64,000 nt of DNA. Origin: Halorussus vallis (GTDB lineage: Archaea; Halobacteriota; Halobacteria; Halobacteriales; Haladaptataceae). The DNA lies in assembly GCF_024138165.1 (NCBI RefSeq), contig NZ_CP100000.1, positions 2,728,001-2,792,000 on the forward strand. The letters are read 5' to 3'. The translations under genes were made by a program, and so were the position numbers. Under the pieces are notes generated by a model. The model was given only the letters and a program-made list of their open reading frames with translations. It did no database searches and was not told the DNA's origin. Shown piece after piece: positions 27,210 to 36,563 of the stretch. Numbering within the stretch: the stretch's first letter is position 1; each line of letters opens with the position of its first letter.

Positions 27210-28880
27210 ATGGCGCCAAGTGACAGGCTCGACCGGCGTAGCTTCCTCAAGGCGGCCGGCGGCGCGACCGCCGCCGCCGCGCTGGCTGGCTGTACCGGCA
27301 ACGACGGCGAAGGCCAAGGAACGACCTCGTCCGGCGACGGGAGCAAACAGCTTCTCACGTACGCCCGCGGGTCCGATTCGAGCAGCCTGGACCCCCAGGC
27401 GACGACGTCCGGCGAGGACGCGAAGGTGATGAACCAGATTTACGACCGCCTCATCGGATTCAAGCCCGGCGGTTCGTCGCTCGTCGCCGGACTCGCCGAG
27501 AAGTACGAGTTGAAGGGCAAGACCGCGACGCTCACGCTCCGGCAGGGCGCGAAGTTCCACAACGGCGAGGAGTTCACCGCCGACGACTTCATCGCCACCT
27601 ACCGGCGGTTCGTCGACGAGAACTACAAACACTTCGTCGGTAAGAAGAACCAGTCCATCTACGGTCCGTACCTACTGGGAACCGTCAAGGACGTCAAGAA
27701 GGACGGCGACTACACGCTCAAGTTCACGCTCAAGAAGAAGTACGCGCCGTTCCTCGCCAACCTCGCGGTGTTCGCGCTCGCGGTCCTGCCGAAGTCGCTC
27801 ATCGAGAGCGAGACCAAGGTCGGAGACGACCCCGTCGGCACCGGCCCGTTCAAGTTCGACAACTGGAACACGGGCAACCAGCGCATCCGACTCACGGCCA
27901 ACGGCGACTACTGGGGCGACGGTCCGAAGGTCGACGAGGTCGTGTTCACGGCCGTCAGCCAGAACACCACCCGCGCCCAGACGCTCGACTCCGGCGGCGC
28001 CGACATCATCGACGGCATCGGCGCGCAGGCGGCCTCGGTCGTCAAGGGTTCGAGCAACGCCTCGCTGAAGAAGGTCGCCGGCATGACCATCGGTTACATG
28101 GCGTTCAACCTCCCCCGGGTGAAGGAGTTCCAGAACAAGAAGGTCCGCCAGGCCATCAACCACGCCATCGACACGAAGGGCATCGTCGAGAACATCTACC
28201 GCGGGCAGGCCGTCCAGGCCAGCCAGCCGGTGCCGCCGACGGTCATGGGTCACAACAAGAACGTCAGCCCCTACGAGCACGACCCCGAGAAGGCCAAGTC
28301 GCTGCTGGAGAAGGCCGGCTACGGCGACGGCTTCTCGTTCGAACTCGCGACGATGACGAACCCGCGACCCTACTTCGCTTCCCCGAAGCAGACCGCCCAG
28401 ACGGTCAAGTCCAACCTCAGCGAGGTCGGCATCGACGTGACAATCAAGGAGCAGAAGTGGGACGCCCACCTCACCTACACCGCCCAGGGTAAACACGACG
28501 CGTGTTTCCTCGGCTGGATCTCGGACAACGCCGACCCGGACAACTACTACTCGCCGCTGCTCGACCACCCCGACCTCTCGGTCGACGACGTGCCCAAGGG
28601 CCAGGACTGGGTCAGCTTCGACACCGAGGGCGCGAACTCCGGCAACCGCGCCAACTGGGCGAACACCGAGTTCATGAAACTCGTCGGACAGGGCCAGTCC
28701 ACCTACGACTCGGCCAAGCGCAAGGAGACGTACAAGAAGATCGGTAAGCTCACCCACGACGAAGCGCCGTGGGTCTTCATGACCCACACGCAGGTGCTCC
28801 GCGGGGTCGGCAACAACGTCAAGGGCTTCAAAATCGCGCCCATCTCCGGACCGTTCCTCAACATCGTCTCGCTCGAATAG
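27210..28880 (+). CDS. ABC transporter substrate-binding lipoprotein (family 5)
   Basis: A 556-residue paralogue of the preceding protein. The Tat signal DRRSFLKAAGG (Arg9-Arg10) and lipobox ALAGC (Cys28) are both intact, followed by a short linker (TGNDGEGQGTTSSGDGS). The binding-protein core matches the neighbour closely in order and motifs (LTLRQGAKFHNGEEFTADDF, FLGWISDNADPDNYYSPLL). It is followed by the two permeases after 93 bases. It is probably the main binding subunit of the importer, anchored by lipid on the outer face. Confidence 0.94.
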   Translation: MAPSDRLDRRSFLKAAGGATAAAALAGCTGNDGEGQGTTSSGDGSKQLLTYARGSDSSSLDPQATTSGEDAKVMNQIYDRLIGFKPGGSSLVAGLAEKYELKGKTATLTLRQGAKFHNGEEFTADDFIATYRRFVDENYKHFVGKKNQSIYGPYLLGTVKDVKKDGDYTLKFTLKKKYAPFLANLAVFALAVLPKSLIESETKVGDDPVGTGPFKFDNWNTGNQRIRLTANGDYWGDGPKVDEVVFTAVSQNTTRAQTLDSGGADIIDGIGAQAASVVKGSSNASLKKVAGMTIGYMAFNLPRVKEFQNKKVRQAINHAIDTKGIVENIYRGQAVQASQPVPPTVMGHNKNVSPYEHDPEKAKSLLEKAGYGDGFSFELATMTNPRPYFASPKQTAQTVKSNLSEVGIDVTIKEQKWDAHLTYTAQGKHDACFLGWISDNADPDNYYSPLLDHPDLSVDDVPKGQDWVSFDTEGANSGNRANWANTEFMKLVGQGQSTYDSAKRKETYKKIGKLTHDEAPWVFMTHTQVLRGVGNNVKGFKIAPISGPFLNIVSLE

Positions 28881-28973
28881 CGGTCGATTTCGGCCGGTTG
28901 ACGTTTCGACGTTCGACCGACGGCTCGGCGGTAACGAGTCTTTTTTCACGTTCGCGGTTTTCTCTCCGAGTGA

Positions 28974-29987
28974 ATGATTTCCAAGCGGTTCGTTATCAAA
29001 CGACTCCTGCTGCTGATCCCGGTGCTGTTCGGGGTGGCGACGTTCGTCTTCGCCATCCTCCACCTGGCGCCGGGCGACCCCGCGCGGGTCATCGCGGGCC
29101 AGCGGGCGTCCGAGGAGTTCGTTCGACAGATTCGGACGGAACTCGGCCTCAACGACCCGATATGGGTCCAGTACGGTCGGTTCCTGGTGGAGGCGGTCCA
29201 GTTGGACTTCGGTCGGTCCTACCAGATTCAGAAGGGCACGCCGGTCACCGAGGTGCTCCGGTACAAGCTCCCGGTCACGCTCGAGATGGCCATCTACGGC
29301 CAACTGCTCGGCATCCTGTTCGGCATCCCGCTGGGGCTGCTCGGCGCAGTTAAGCAGGACTCGGTGAGCGACCACCTCACCCGAATCGGCGCGCTGACGG
29401 GCATCAGCGTTCCCATCTACTGGAGCGGCCCGCTCGTCATCCTGCTGTTCGCGCAGGTGCTCAACCTGTTGCCGGCCAGCGGCCGAATCGCCTCGCGGTT
29501 CGACATCCAGCCGATAACGGGCATCATCACCCTCGACACCCTGATACAGGGGAACTTCGCGGCGTTCCAGTCGGCGGCCGCCCACCTGCTGTTGCCGTCG
29601 ATGGTCATCGGCATCTACTCGATGGCGCTCATCTCGCGGATGATGCGGTCGTCGATGCTGGAGGTCATCCGCCAGGACTACATGCGGACCGCCCGCGCGA
29701 AGGGCCAGGGCTCGAAGATAACCGTGATGAAACACGGCTTCCGCAACGCCATGATTCCGGTCGTGACCGTCATCGGCATCCAGTTCGGCACCCTGCTGGG
29801 CGGGGCGGTCCTGACCGAGACCGTCTTCGGCATCGCGGGTATCGGTAGCCTGCTCGTGAGCGCCATCCAGGTCGGCGACTACCCCATCGTCCAGGGGACG
29901 GTGCTCACCTTCGCCTTCCTGTTCACACTCGTCAACCTCGGCGTCGACATCACCTACTCCTACCTCGACCCACGGATCGAACAATGA
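28974..29987 (+). CDS. ABC transporter permease, DppB-like
   Basis: A 337-residue membrane permease of the dipeptide/oligopeptide family. The N-terminus FVIKRLLLLIPVLFGVATFV is typical of DppB. About six helices follow, and the cytoplasmic EAA-like loop reads ARAKGQGSKITVMKHGFRNA. Its last codons overlap the start of the next permease by four bases (ATGA), indicating coupling. Confidence 0.94.
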   Translation: MISKRFVIKRLLLLIPVLFGVATFVFAILHLAPGDPARVIAGQRASEEFVRQIRTELGLNDPIWVQYGRFLVEAVQLDFGRSYQIQKGTPVTEVLRYKLPVTLEMAIYGQLLGILFGIPLGLLGAVKQDSVSDHLTRIGALTGISVPIYWSGPLVILLFAQVLNLLPASGRIASRFDIQPITGIITLDTLIQGNFAAFQSAAAHLLLPSMVIGIYSMALISRMMRSSMLEVIRQDYMRTARAKGQGSKITVMKHGFRNAMIPVVTVIGIQFGTLLGGAVLTETVFGIAGIGSLLVSAIQVGDYPIVQGTVLTFAFLFTLVNLGVDITYSYLDPRIEQ

Positions 29988-30949
29988 GTACGCAAACCGA
30001 ATCCACCGGCGAAGAAGTCGAATCTCGGGGCGTCGTCGCCCAGCTACGGGCGTCGCCGTTCCTCTCTGAACTGCTCTCGAACCGCCTGGCCGTCGCCGGC
30101 CTGCTCATCATCGGCGCGATAGTCGCCATCGCGCTGTACGCCCGGCTGTTCATCGACCTCGCGTCAGTGACGACCAGCCAGATCGGCACGAACCCCAACC
30201 TCGCGCCGCCGAGTTGGCTCGGCGTGAAAGAGACCGCGGTCGTCACCGACTACGGCACGTGGGCCTACCCGTTCGGCACCGACATCCAGTCGCGGGACAT
30301 CTTCAGCCGCGTCCTCTACGGCGCGTGGTACGCGGTGAAGTACGGCACCATCACGGTCGGCGCCTCGACGGTGCTCGGCGTGGGGCTGGGCATCATGGCC
30401 GCCTACTACGGCGACGTCACCGACAACGTCATCATGCGGACGATGGACGTGCTGCTGGCGTTCCCGAGTCTCCTGCTGGCGCTGGCGCTGGTCGCCATCT
30501 TCGGCACCGGCCTGTTCAAGGTCGTCATCGCGCTGACGCTGGTGTACACGCCGCGGTTCGCCCGCGTCGTCCGCGGCGCGGCGCTGAAGGTGCTCGAAGA
30601 CGAGTACATCGACGCCACCGTGGCGCTCGGGGCGAAAGACCCCCGGGTGCTGGTGCGCCACGTCTTGCCGAACTGCCTGGCGCCCATCACGGTCCAGTCG
30701 ACGCTCAACTTCGGCCTGGCCATCATCGACATCGCGGCGCTGTCGTTCCTCGGCTTCGGCGCGGAGGCCGGCACGCCCTCGTGGGGGCTGATGCTCTCGA
30801 ACGGCGTGACCCAGGGGCTGCTCACGGGCGACTGGTGGTGGTCGTTCTTCCCCGGCCTGTTCCTCGCGGTCACGGTCCTCGGGTTCAACCTGCTCGGCGA
30901 CGGGATGCGCGACGCGCTCGACCCGCGGATGCGCGAGACGGTCGACTGA
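29984..30949 (+). CDS. ABC transporter permease, DppC-like
   Basis: A 321-residue permease: one N-terminal helix (LAVAGLLIIGAIVAIALYAR), an extracellular segment with GTDIQSRDIFSRVLYGA, then five helices. The coupling loop is ALGAKDPRVLVRHVLPNCLA. The family layout and length are normal. It forms the heterodimeric channel with the preceding gene product and is the last transporter gene of the group. Confidence 0.94.
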   Translation: MSTQTESTGEEVESRGVVAQLRASPFLSELLSNRLAVAGLLIIGAIVAIALYARLFIDLASVTTSQIGTNPNLAPPSWLGVKETAVVTDYGTWAYPFGTDIQSRDIFSRVLYGAWYAVKYGTITVGASTVLGVGLGIMAAYYGDVTDNVIMRTMDVLLAFPSLLLALALVAIFGTGLFKVVIALTLVYTPRFARVVRGAALKVLEDEYIDATVALGAKDPRVLVRHVLPNCLAPITVQSTLNFGLAIIDIAALSFLGFGAEAGTPSWGLMLSNGVTQGLLTGDWWWSFFPGLFLAVTVLGFNLLGDGMRDALDPRMRETVD

Positions 30950-30958
30950 CGACGACGA

Positions 30959-31348
30959 ATGGACGACCGACGAACGGAATCGGGCGACCGGCCCGCCGAC
31001 GGACGCCCCGACTGGCGGCGGCGCGCCCGACGCGTCGGGCGCGCCGCCGGCCTCGGCTTCGCGGCGGGCGCGCTCGCGGTCGGCGGATTCGTCGCCGCGG
31101 GCGAGACGGTGCGGTTCGCCAGCGACACCGTGTTCGCGGTCGGCGCGCTGATTCTCGGCTTCGCGGTGCTGGGCTGGTCGGGGTCGGTGTTCGCCGGTCG
31201 CGGCATCGAGAACGCCCAGGAGCACCTCGACGTGAGTTCGAACTGGTCGGAGGCCGACTCCCGGCGGGCGATGACCCTGCTCGCCGGCGTCGGCGTCGGC
31301 GGGATGGTCGGGTCGGTGCTGGCGACGCTGGCGCTGGGCGGCGTGTGA
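30959..31348 (+). CDS. Small haloarchaeal membrane protein, function unknown
   Basis: A 129-residue protein with an Arg-rich N-terminus, then helices GLGFAAGALAVGGFVAAG, TVFAVGALILGFAVLGWSGS and, after a polar loop, LLAGVGVGGMVGSVLATLAL. It starts 9 bases after the DppC-like stop, so it may be the tail of that transcript. Nothing ties it to transport. The predicted topology is three helices. Confidence 0.75.
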   Translation: MDDRRTESGDRPADGRPDWRRRARRVGRAAGLGFAAGALAVGGFVAAGETVRFASDTVFAVGALILGFAVLGWSGSVFAGRGIENAQEHLDVSSNWSEADSRRAMTLLAGVGVGGMVGSVLATLALGGV

Positions 31349-31354
31349 CGCTAC

Positions 31355-31365
31355 CTTTATTTTTA
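31355..31365 (+). promoter_or_regulatory. TATA box of the small lipoprotein gene
   Basis: ctttattttta lies 21-31 bases upstream of the GTG at 31386 and supports that start and a leaderless mRNA. Confidence 0.55.
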
Positions 31366-31385
31366 CCCGACGGACACCGAACGCC

Positions 31386-31826
31386 GTGAACGCCCGCGCC
31401 CTCCTCCCGATCTGCCTCGTTGCCCTCGTCGCGCTCGCCGGTTGTTCCGGATTCGGCTCCGGCCTCCTCGGCGGGCGCGACGGTCCGTCGCGCCCGCCGC
31501 AGTTCGACGGCGTCTACCTCGACAACGAACACGCCGAACCGCACGCCCTCGAGGTCGTGGTCACCGAGAACGAGTCGGTGGTCTACTGGAAGCGCGTCCA
31601 ACTCGACGCCTCGTACGTCCGCGAGGACGGCACGCAGGTCGCGCCGTCCGAACACCTCGAACCGTCGGTACTGGGCGACCGGGGCGACTACGTGGTCCAC
31701 TTCCGCCTCGACGACGAATCGTCCGGCGAGCGATTCGCCATGCGGGAGTACCTGACCGAGAAGTGTACCGGCTGGTTCGTCGAAGTCGAAGAGGACGGAA
31801 CGCTCAACTACGGCGTCGTCTGCTGA
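31386..31826 (+). CDS. Small secreted lipoprotein, function unknown
   Basis: A 146-residue Sec-type lipoprotein starting at GTG 31386. The signal is ALLPICLVALVALAGCSGFG, with the lipobox cysteine at about residue 20. The mature part is a beta-rich acidic domain (ALEVVVTENESVVYWKRVQL, YVVHFRLDDESSGERFAM) with Cys at KCTGW and a terminal Cys, which could form a disulfide. This beta-sandwich-like layout is common among haloarchaeal surface proteins. No function is recognisable. Confidence 0.82.
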   Translation: MNARALLPICLVALVALAGCSGFGSGLLGGRDGPSRPPQFDGVYLDNEHAEPHALEVVVTENESVVYWKRVQLDASYVREDGTQVAPSEHLEPSVLGDRGDYVVHFRLDDESSGERFAMREYLTEKCTGWFVEVEEDGTLNYGVVC

Positions 31827-31833
31827 CTGCCGC

Positions 31834-32532
31834 CTACGCTCGGCCCGCCAGGTGCTCGGCGAACCACTCGGCCGCCGCGTCGGCGACGATCTCCAGCTTT
31901 CCGGGTTCCTCGAAGAGGTGGGAGGCGCCCTCCACCACCTGCAACTCCTTCTCGCAGGTCAGCCGGTCGTACTCGCGCCGATTGAGCGCCAGCACCGCCT
32001 CGTCCTTCGACCCGACGAGGAACAGCGTCGGCGCGGTCACGGCCGGAATCGCGTCGTGGGCGAGGTCGACCCGGCCGCCGCGGGAAACCACGGCGTGGAC
32101 GTCGTCGGGGGCGCTCGCGCCGGCACGTTCGGCCGCGTCGCCTGGACTGTCCCCACCCCCGCGGACGGCCGCCGCACGGAGCGCGGCGGCCGCACCGGTG
32201 CTCGACCCGAAGTAGCCCAGTCGCAGGTCGGCGGTCGCCTCCTGCTCGCGGAGCCACTCGGTCGCCGCGAGCAGTCGCTCGACCAGCAGGTCGACGTCGA
32301 ATCGCGTCTCGTAGTCGCGGTCCTCCGCCTCGGTCAGCAGGTCGAACAGCAGCGTCCCGACGCCGCGGGCGCGAATCCGCTCGGCGACGAAGTTGTTGCG
32401 CGGGCTGAGCCGAGAACTCCCGCTGCCGTGGGCGAATGCGACCAGTCCGCTCGCGCCCTCGGGGACGACCAGTTCGCCGGGCAGTCGCTCGCCGTCGGTC
32501 GGTATCTCCGCGTCGCGTCGAACCCCCACCAT
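31834..32532 (-). CDS. Alpha/beta hydrolase, dienelactone-hydrolase-like
   Basis: A 232-residue serine hydrolase from the ATG at 32532 (MVGVRRDAEIPTDGERL). The nucleophile elbow is LGYFGSSTGAAAA. An aspartate lies in LVGSKDEAVLAL and a histidine in VEGASHLFEEPG, giving a Ser-Asp-His triad in the right order. AFAHGSGSSR supplies the oxyanion-hole region. A longer in-frame N-terminus is possible but basic and unlike the family. Substrate unknown. It is convergent with the lipoprotein gene, 7 bases apart. Confidence 0.87.
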   Translation of the reverse strand: MVGVRRDAEIPTDGERLPGELVVPEGASGLVAFAHGSGSSRLSPRNNFVAERIRARGVGTLLFDLLTEAEDRDYETRFDVDLLVERLLAATEWLREQEATADLRLGYFGSSTGAAAALRAAAVRGGGDSPGDAAERAGASAPDDVHAVVSRGGRVDLAHDAIPAVTAPTLFLVGSKDEAVLALNRREYDRLTCEKELQVVEGASHLFEEPGKLEIVADAAAEWFAEHLAGRA

Positions 32533-33164
32533 GGGTACCGGGTCGCCGCGAACGCGGTTAAAACTCGCGTCGAATCGGTTCGTCGGGAGTACGGGAAAAG
32601 CGGCGGGAAGACGTCCGAGACGACTCGCGGCCCGAGCAAGTACCGCGAGCGCAGGTGGCTGGCAGTGGATGGGACGTTCCCGCCGCGATGTCATCACGGA
32701 CGAGCACCCGTCGGTTGGCTGGCGATGCGGTGGTCGGCGGCGGCGAATCCGGGAACAGGAGCGGCCCCGGATTCGGGACTCGTCGGTTGCGCGCCGTTGG
32801 CGCGCGGTCCGACGGTGTTTCGCCGACGATACTCCCTATGGCCGCTTCCGGCATAACCGCGTCCGTTCGGGCAACATTTGTACGAACGGATTGGAATTCG
32901 GGAATCTGTGCTGGTTACTGGTGTGGTGACCAGATATATTGGTCAAGGCGGTCAGTAGTTTTCCGACAAGGTTTACATAGACAAATTTCCCCCTGCCGGT
33001 GCTGCTGAAAGCGATTGTCGACCGCTATCGAAGTACCTGCCGGTAGCGGTCACCATCGTCACGTCACGGCGGTGTGCTCGCCCGTCGGGCGAGCACACTG
33101 CGCACCGCAGACCGTCCCGAAAATCGTCGGTATCGCCCACCGCGTCGAGTCCCGCGACTCGTGG
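32533..33164. other. 632-base gene-free region
   Basis: I see no supportable gene here. It holds an 19-base palindrome (tgacca, 7 A+T-rich bases, tggtca) at 32927-32945, A+T-rich text at 32936-32985 (gttttccgacaaggtttaca) and, at its right end, the hairpin after pyrC. Base composition around 32860-32990 is distinctly less GC-rich than the genes. Confidence 0.6.
33072..33098 (-). terminator. Hairpin downstream of dihydroorotase
   Basis: A perfect 12-bp stem (gtgtgctcgccc / gggcgagcacac) with a 3-base loop, 67 bases beyond the leftward pyrC stop at 33165. It is a plausible 3'-end hairpin. Confidence 0.5.
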
Positions 33165-34475
33165 TTATCCGCGGACGTTCTCGCCGACGGGGTCGCCGAA
33201 CTCGCCGCCGACGCCGTCGAACTCGACGTCCGACTTCTCGCTCAGGTAGACGACGTTCCCGCGGACCATCGTCAACTCGGGGAACACGCCTCGCGCACCC
33301 TCGAAGGGGGTCCACCCACACTTCGAGTGGAGGTCCTCGCCGCGAATCTCCCGGGACTCGTCGGGGTCCACGAGCACGAGGTCGGCCATCAGCCCCTGTT
33401 CGACCTTCCCGCGCCGGGTCAACCCGAAGACTTTGGCGGGGTTGGCGGCGGTGACGTCCCGGACGCGCTCGTAGCTGAGGGCGCCCTGCCGGGCCTGCTC
33501 GAGCAACAGCGGGAGCGCCGTCTCGACCCCGGGGACGCCGCTCGGGGCGTCCCAGATGCCGGCGTCCTTCTCCTCGCGGGTATGGGGTGCGTGGTCGGTC
33601 GCCACCACGTCCACGGTGCCGTCGGCGAGGCGCTCGAACAGCGCCTCGCGTCGCGCCTCGCTCCGGAGCGGCGGGTTCATCCGGCCGAAGGTGCCGAGTT
33701 CGTCGTAGTCCTCCCGCGAGAGAAAGAGGTGGTGGGGCGTCACCTCGCAGGTCGCGCCGCCGGCCTTCGCGGCGTCGACGCCCTCGGGCGTGCTGGTGTG
33801 AGCGATGTGGAGGCGGGCACCCGCTTCGTCGCCGATTTCGACCGCGCGCTCGACCGCCGCGGCCTCGGCCTCGGCGGTCCGGTAGGCGCTCCAGGCGTCG
33901 TAGTCGTCGCCGTCACGGTCCAGGGCGTCCTCGTCGAACAGGTCGGCGTCCTCGGCGTGGACGGTGACGACCCGGTACTCGTCGGTCGCCGCTTCGACGG
34001 CTTCCTCGAACAGGTCCCCTTCGATGCCCATCTCGCCGGTCGAATCGGCGAGGAACACCTCGCCGAGCGCGAGCGTCGGCCGGTCGAACAGTTCGTCGGG
34101 CTTCCAGTCGGGGGTCACGCCGCCGTTGATGCCGTAGTCGACGTACGACGCGGCGGCGAGTTCGGCCTTCCGGTCGAAGCTCTCGCCGTCGACGGTCGCC
34201 GGGTCGGTGTTCGGCTGGTCGACCACGGCGGTCACGCCGCCCGCGGCCGCCGACTTGCTCCCGGTTTCCCACGTCTCCTTGTGCGAGAAGCCGGGTTCGC
34301 GGAAGTGGACGTGGACGTCTATCATCCCGGGCAACAGTAGCCTTCCGTCGGCGTCGACGACGTCGCCGGACTCGGTGAGCGTCGACCCGACGGCGGCGAT
34401 GCGGCCCGCGTCGGTGTCGATGCGGACGTCGACCTCGCGGCCGTCGGCGAGCGTCGCGTTCCTGATGGTGAGCAT
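33165..34475 (-). CDS. pyrC: Dihydroorotase
   Basis: A 436-residue amidohydrolase of pyrimidine biosynthesis that closes carbamoyl-aspartate to dihydroorotate. PGMIDVHVHFREPG holds the first metal-binding histidines at about residues 50-63. VVTVHAED and LHIAHTSTPEG carry two more histidines. VATDHAPHT supplies the catalytic aspartate, and the length is normal for the class I enzyme. It appears monocistronic, ended by a hairpin, and its upstream side holds a family C element. Confidence 0.95.
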   Translation of the reverse strand: MLTIRNATLADGREVDVRIDTDAGRIAAVGSTLTESGDVVDADGRLLLPGMIDVHVHFREPGFSHKETWETGSKSAAAGGVTAVVDQPNTDPATVDGESFDRKAELAAASYVDYGINGGVTPDWKPDELFDRPTLALGEVFLADSTGEMGIEGDLFEEAVEAATDEYRVVTVHAEDADLFDEDALDRDGDDYDAWSAYRTAEAEAAAVERAVEIGDEAGARLHIAHTSTPEGVDAAKAGGATCEVTPHHLFLSREDYDELGTFGRMNPPLRSEARREALFERLADGTVDVVATDHAPHTREEKDAGIWDAPSGVPGVETALPLLLEQARQGALSYERVRDVTAANPAKVFGLTRRGKVEQGLMADLVLVDPDESREIRGEDLHSKCGWTPFEGARGVFPELTMVRGNVVYLSEKSDVEFDGVGGEFGDPVGENVRG

Positions 34476-34582
34476 TTTGGTGTGTCTGGTCGGGCGGGCG
34501 TGGTAAGCGTCTCGGTTCTTCGTGTTCGGATGTGGTCTGCTCGCCGAGTCTCCGATGATACGATGGTGATAACCGAGTTCGT

Positions 34583-34715
34583 GACCGCTTCGAAAGCCCC
34601 CGCCCGCTCGCGGTCGCTCACCGACATATCCGGCTCGCGCCTATCGGCGCTCGCCAGATAGGGGTCGCTGAGGCGACCATGTAAACGCGAGCGAGCGGCC
34701 CCTTTCAGTCCCACC
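34583..34715. repeat. Intergenic structured element, family C copy 2
   Basis: It lies between the dihydroorotase start and the stop of the lipoate-ligase-like gene. GAAAG-CCC (34592-34599) faces CCC-CTTTC (up to 34706). The enclosed stem is CGCCCGCTCGCG / CGCGAGCGAGCG, with one mismatch, and differs from the stems in copies 1 and 3. A further inner pairing (ggtcgctca / tgaggcgacc) extends it. The downstream AGTCCCACCC is the same as in copy 1. Confidence 0.75.
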
Positions 34716-34808
34716 CTTCGGGAAGTTCACCGAGCGTTTCCGTGGTTCGTGTCACCGGGCGCTACTGCTGGTGGTGGCGTCGAGCGTCGCGATGAAAACG
34801 GTCCCGTC

Positions 34809-35513
34809 TCAGTCCTCGGCGGCCGCCTCGTGTTCGTCTTCGAGGTCGACGATTTCCGTTTCCTGGTCGCCCGCCAGCAGTTCCTCGACGGTCCGGACGA
34901 CTCGGTCGGGGTCGGCGCGACCGCCCGCGTTGGCGATGCTGCCGACCGAGTCGGGGTCGAAGGGCACGTCGAGCGCGGCGTACACCGGGTCGAGGACGCC
35001 TCGAATCTCCTCGTGGTCGTCCACGACCACCACGCCCGAAACCAGCGCGGCGTTCTTTCGCACTCGCTGGGCGACCCCGACGATCTTGCCGTTCCGCTGG
35101 AGCGAGTAGTCGCCGGGGCAGAAGCTCTCGTCGGGTTCGCCCCGCGTGGCCGGTACGCCGAGTCGCCAGAGCGCTCGCTGGACCGCCCGGGTGACATCCT
35201 CGTACCGCTCGTCCATCCCCACCCGCATGTCCTCCAGCGGGGTCGCCCGGGCGAACGCCACGGTGGTTCCGGTGTAGGCGACCGCCCGGCCGCCGACCGA
35301 CCGCTGGACCGGTTCGAAGTCGCAGGAGCGGGCGACCCGCTCGGCCACGTCGTAGTCGTCGGCGCGGGTGTCCCGCCGACCGAACGCGAGCTGTCGATGG
35401 GGTCGCCACACTCTGAGTCCGGCCGCGCCGGTCTCGGCCGTCCGGTCGAGGATCGCGGCGACGACCTCCCGGTCGGCCGCGATGGTCGGCGCTCGCCCGC
35501 GGAACACGCGCAT
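34809..35513 (-). CDS. Lipoate-protein ligase A family protein
   Basis: A 234-residue BPL/LplA-fold protein. RSVGGRAVAYTGTTVAFA matches the lipoyl-binding glycine-rich motif, and NGKIVGVAQRV places the lysine that contacts the acyl-adenylate. An Asp/Glu-rich C-terminus is added. The family attaches lipoate or octanoate to 2-oxoacid dehydrogenase or glycine cleavage H proteins. A single-domain form like this may be a ligase half or an octanoyltransferase-type relative. It may help glycine cleavage downstream of betaine use, but the genes are 30 kb apart. Confidence 0.85.
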   Translation of the reverse strand: MRVFRGRAPTIAADREVVAAILDRTAETGAAGLRVWRPHRQLAFGRRDTRADDYDVAERVARSCDFEPVQRSVGGRAVAYTGTTVAFARATPLEDMRVGMDERYEDVTRAVQRALWRLGVPATRGEPDESFCPGDYSLQRNGKIVGVAQRVRKNAALVSGVVVVDDHEEIRGVLDPVYAALDVPFDPDSVGSIANAGGRADPDRVVRTVEELLAGDQETEIVDLEDEHEAAAED

Positions 35514-35568
35514 GAGGAGGGGTAGCCATCCGGAGTACCTAAATCCTCCCGTCTCCGAGGTGGCGACG

Positions 35569-36507
35569 ATGGTCGCCCTCGACGCCGAGGTCCTCGCGCG
35601 CTACCCCCGGTTCTCGCTGTACAACTCACCCTACGACGCCCACGACGAGGGCTGCGCGATAGACCTCTACCCCCAGTCGGACGAGTTCGCGGCGGCGGTT
35701 CGCTCGGCGTCCGACGACCCGCGCCGGGCCGAGTCGCGGCGCGACTCGGCCCGGCGCGAAACCGCCGCGCCCAGCCCCGTCTCCGGAGAGGTGGTCGCCA
35801 CCAGGTCCGTGCGCGCGCCGCCGAAACCCTACGCGGTCGAACACGACCACCTGATAGTCGTCGACACCGGCGACTACCTCGCGCGAATCCTCCACGTCGA
35901 CCCGTCGGTCGAACCCGGCGAGCGAGTCGCCGTCGGCGACTCGCTCGGCGAGATGGTCCGGTCGGGCTTCTTCGCGCCGTGGGTCGACAACCACCTCCAC
36001 CTCGGCTTCCGCGACCCCGACGCGAACCCCTTCCGCGCCTCGGGGTCGCTCCCGGTGGAAGTCGCCGTCGAGGTCGAACCCGTCCCCTGGGACGGCACCG
36101 GCACCGTGGTCGAGACGGCCGACACCTACGCGATTCTGGACTCGCCGACCCACCCCGCGCCCGGCGAGCGATTCGCGGGAATCGCGGCCGAATCCACCGC
36201 AGAAGACGGCGTGGCCCTCGAAAACGGCGCGCGCGCCGTCCTCGACGGCGGCCTGCCCCACTACGACGGCGGCGGCGTCCTCGGCGACTGGCCGGGCGGG
36301 CCGGTGTCGCTGGCGGGGCGGCGCGTCGGCTTCGCCGACGGCCGCACCGTCGCGTGGGACGACGTGACCGTGCTGGCGAACGGACGGGAGATAACGGGCG
36401 TCTCGCTGTGCTGCTCGAAGCGCGAGGCGTTCGGCGCGAAACTGGTCTGTCCGGACGCGGCGTTCGAAGTCGGCGAGGAGGTCGAGGTCGGAATCGCGTC
36501 CCGGTGA
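35569..36507 (+). CDS. Haloarchaeal protein with M23-peptidase-like barrel, function unknown
   Basis: A 312-residue protein without a signal peptide. Residues ~90-145 resemble a lysostaphin/M23-type barrel: HDHLIVVDTGDYLARILHVD, then VEPGERVAVGDSLGEMVRSG, then NHLHLGFRDPDANPF, a His-x-His motif in the M23 position. A proline-, glycine-rich beta region follows. The M23 catalytic pattern needs His...Asp and HxH; both are present in order, but archaea lack peptidoglycan. It may be a structural descendant or a carrier-domain (lipoyl-like) protein. The ATG at 35569 gives a sensible start just after the divergent ligase gene. Confidence 0.75.
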   Translation: MVALDAEVLARYPRFSLYNSPYDAHDEGCAIDLYPQSDEFAAAVRSASDDPRRAESRRDSARRETAAPSPVSGEVVATRSVRAPPKPYAVEHDHLIVVDTGDYLARILHVDPSVEPGERVAVGDSLGEMVRSGFFAPWVDNHLHLGFRDPDANPFRASGSLPVEVAVEVEPVPWDGTGTVVETADTYAILDSPTHPAPGERFAGIAAESTAEDGVALENGARAVLDGGLPHYDGGGVLGDWPGGPVSLAGRRVGFADGRTVAWDDVTVLANGREITGVSLCCSKREAFGAKLVCPDAAFEVGEEVEVGIASR

Positions 36508-36563
36508 GCCTCCGACGCGACTCGAACCGCCACTACTAACTCCGCGCCCCGCCCGCCGACCGT

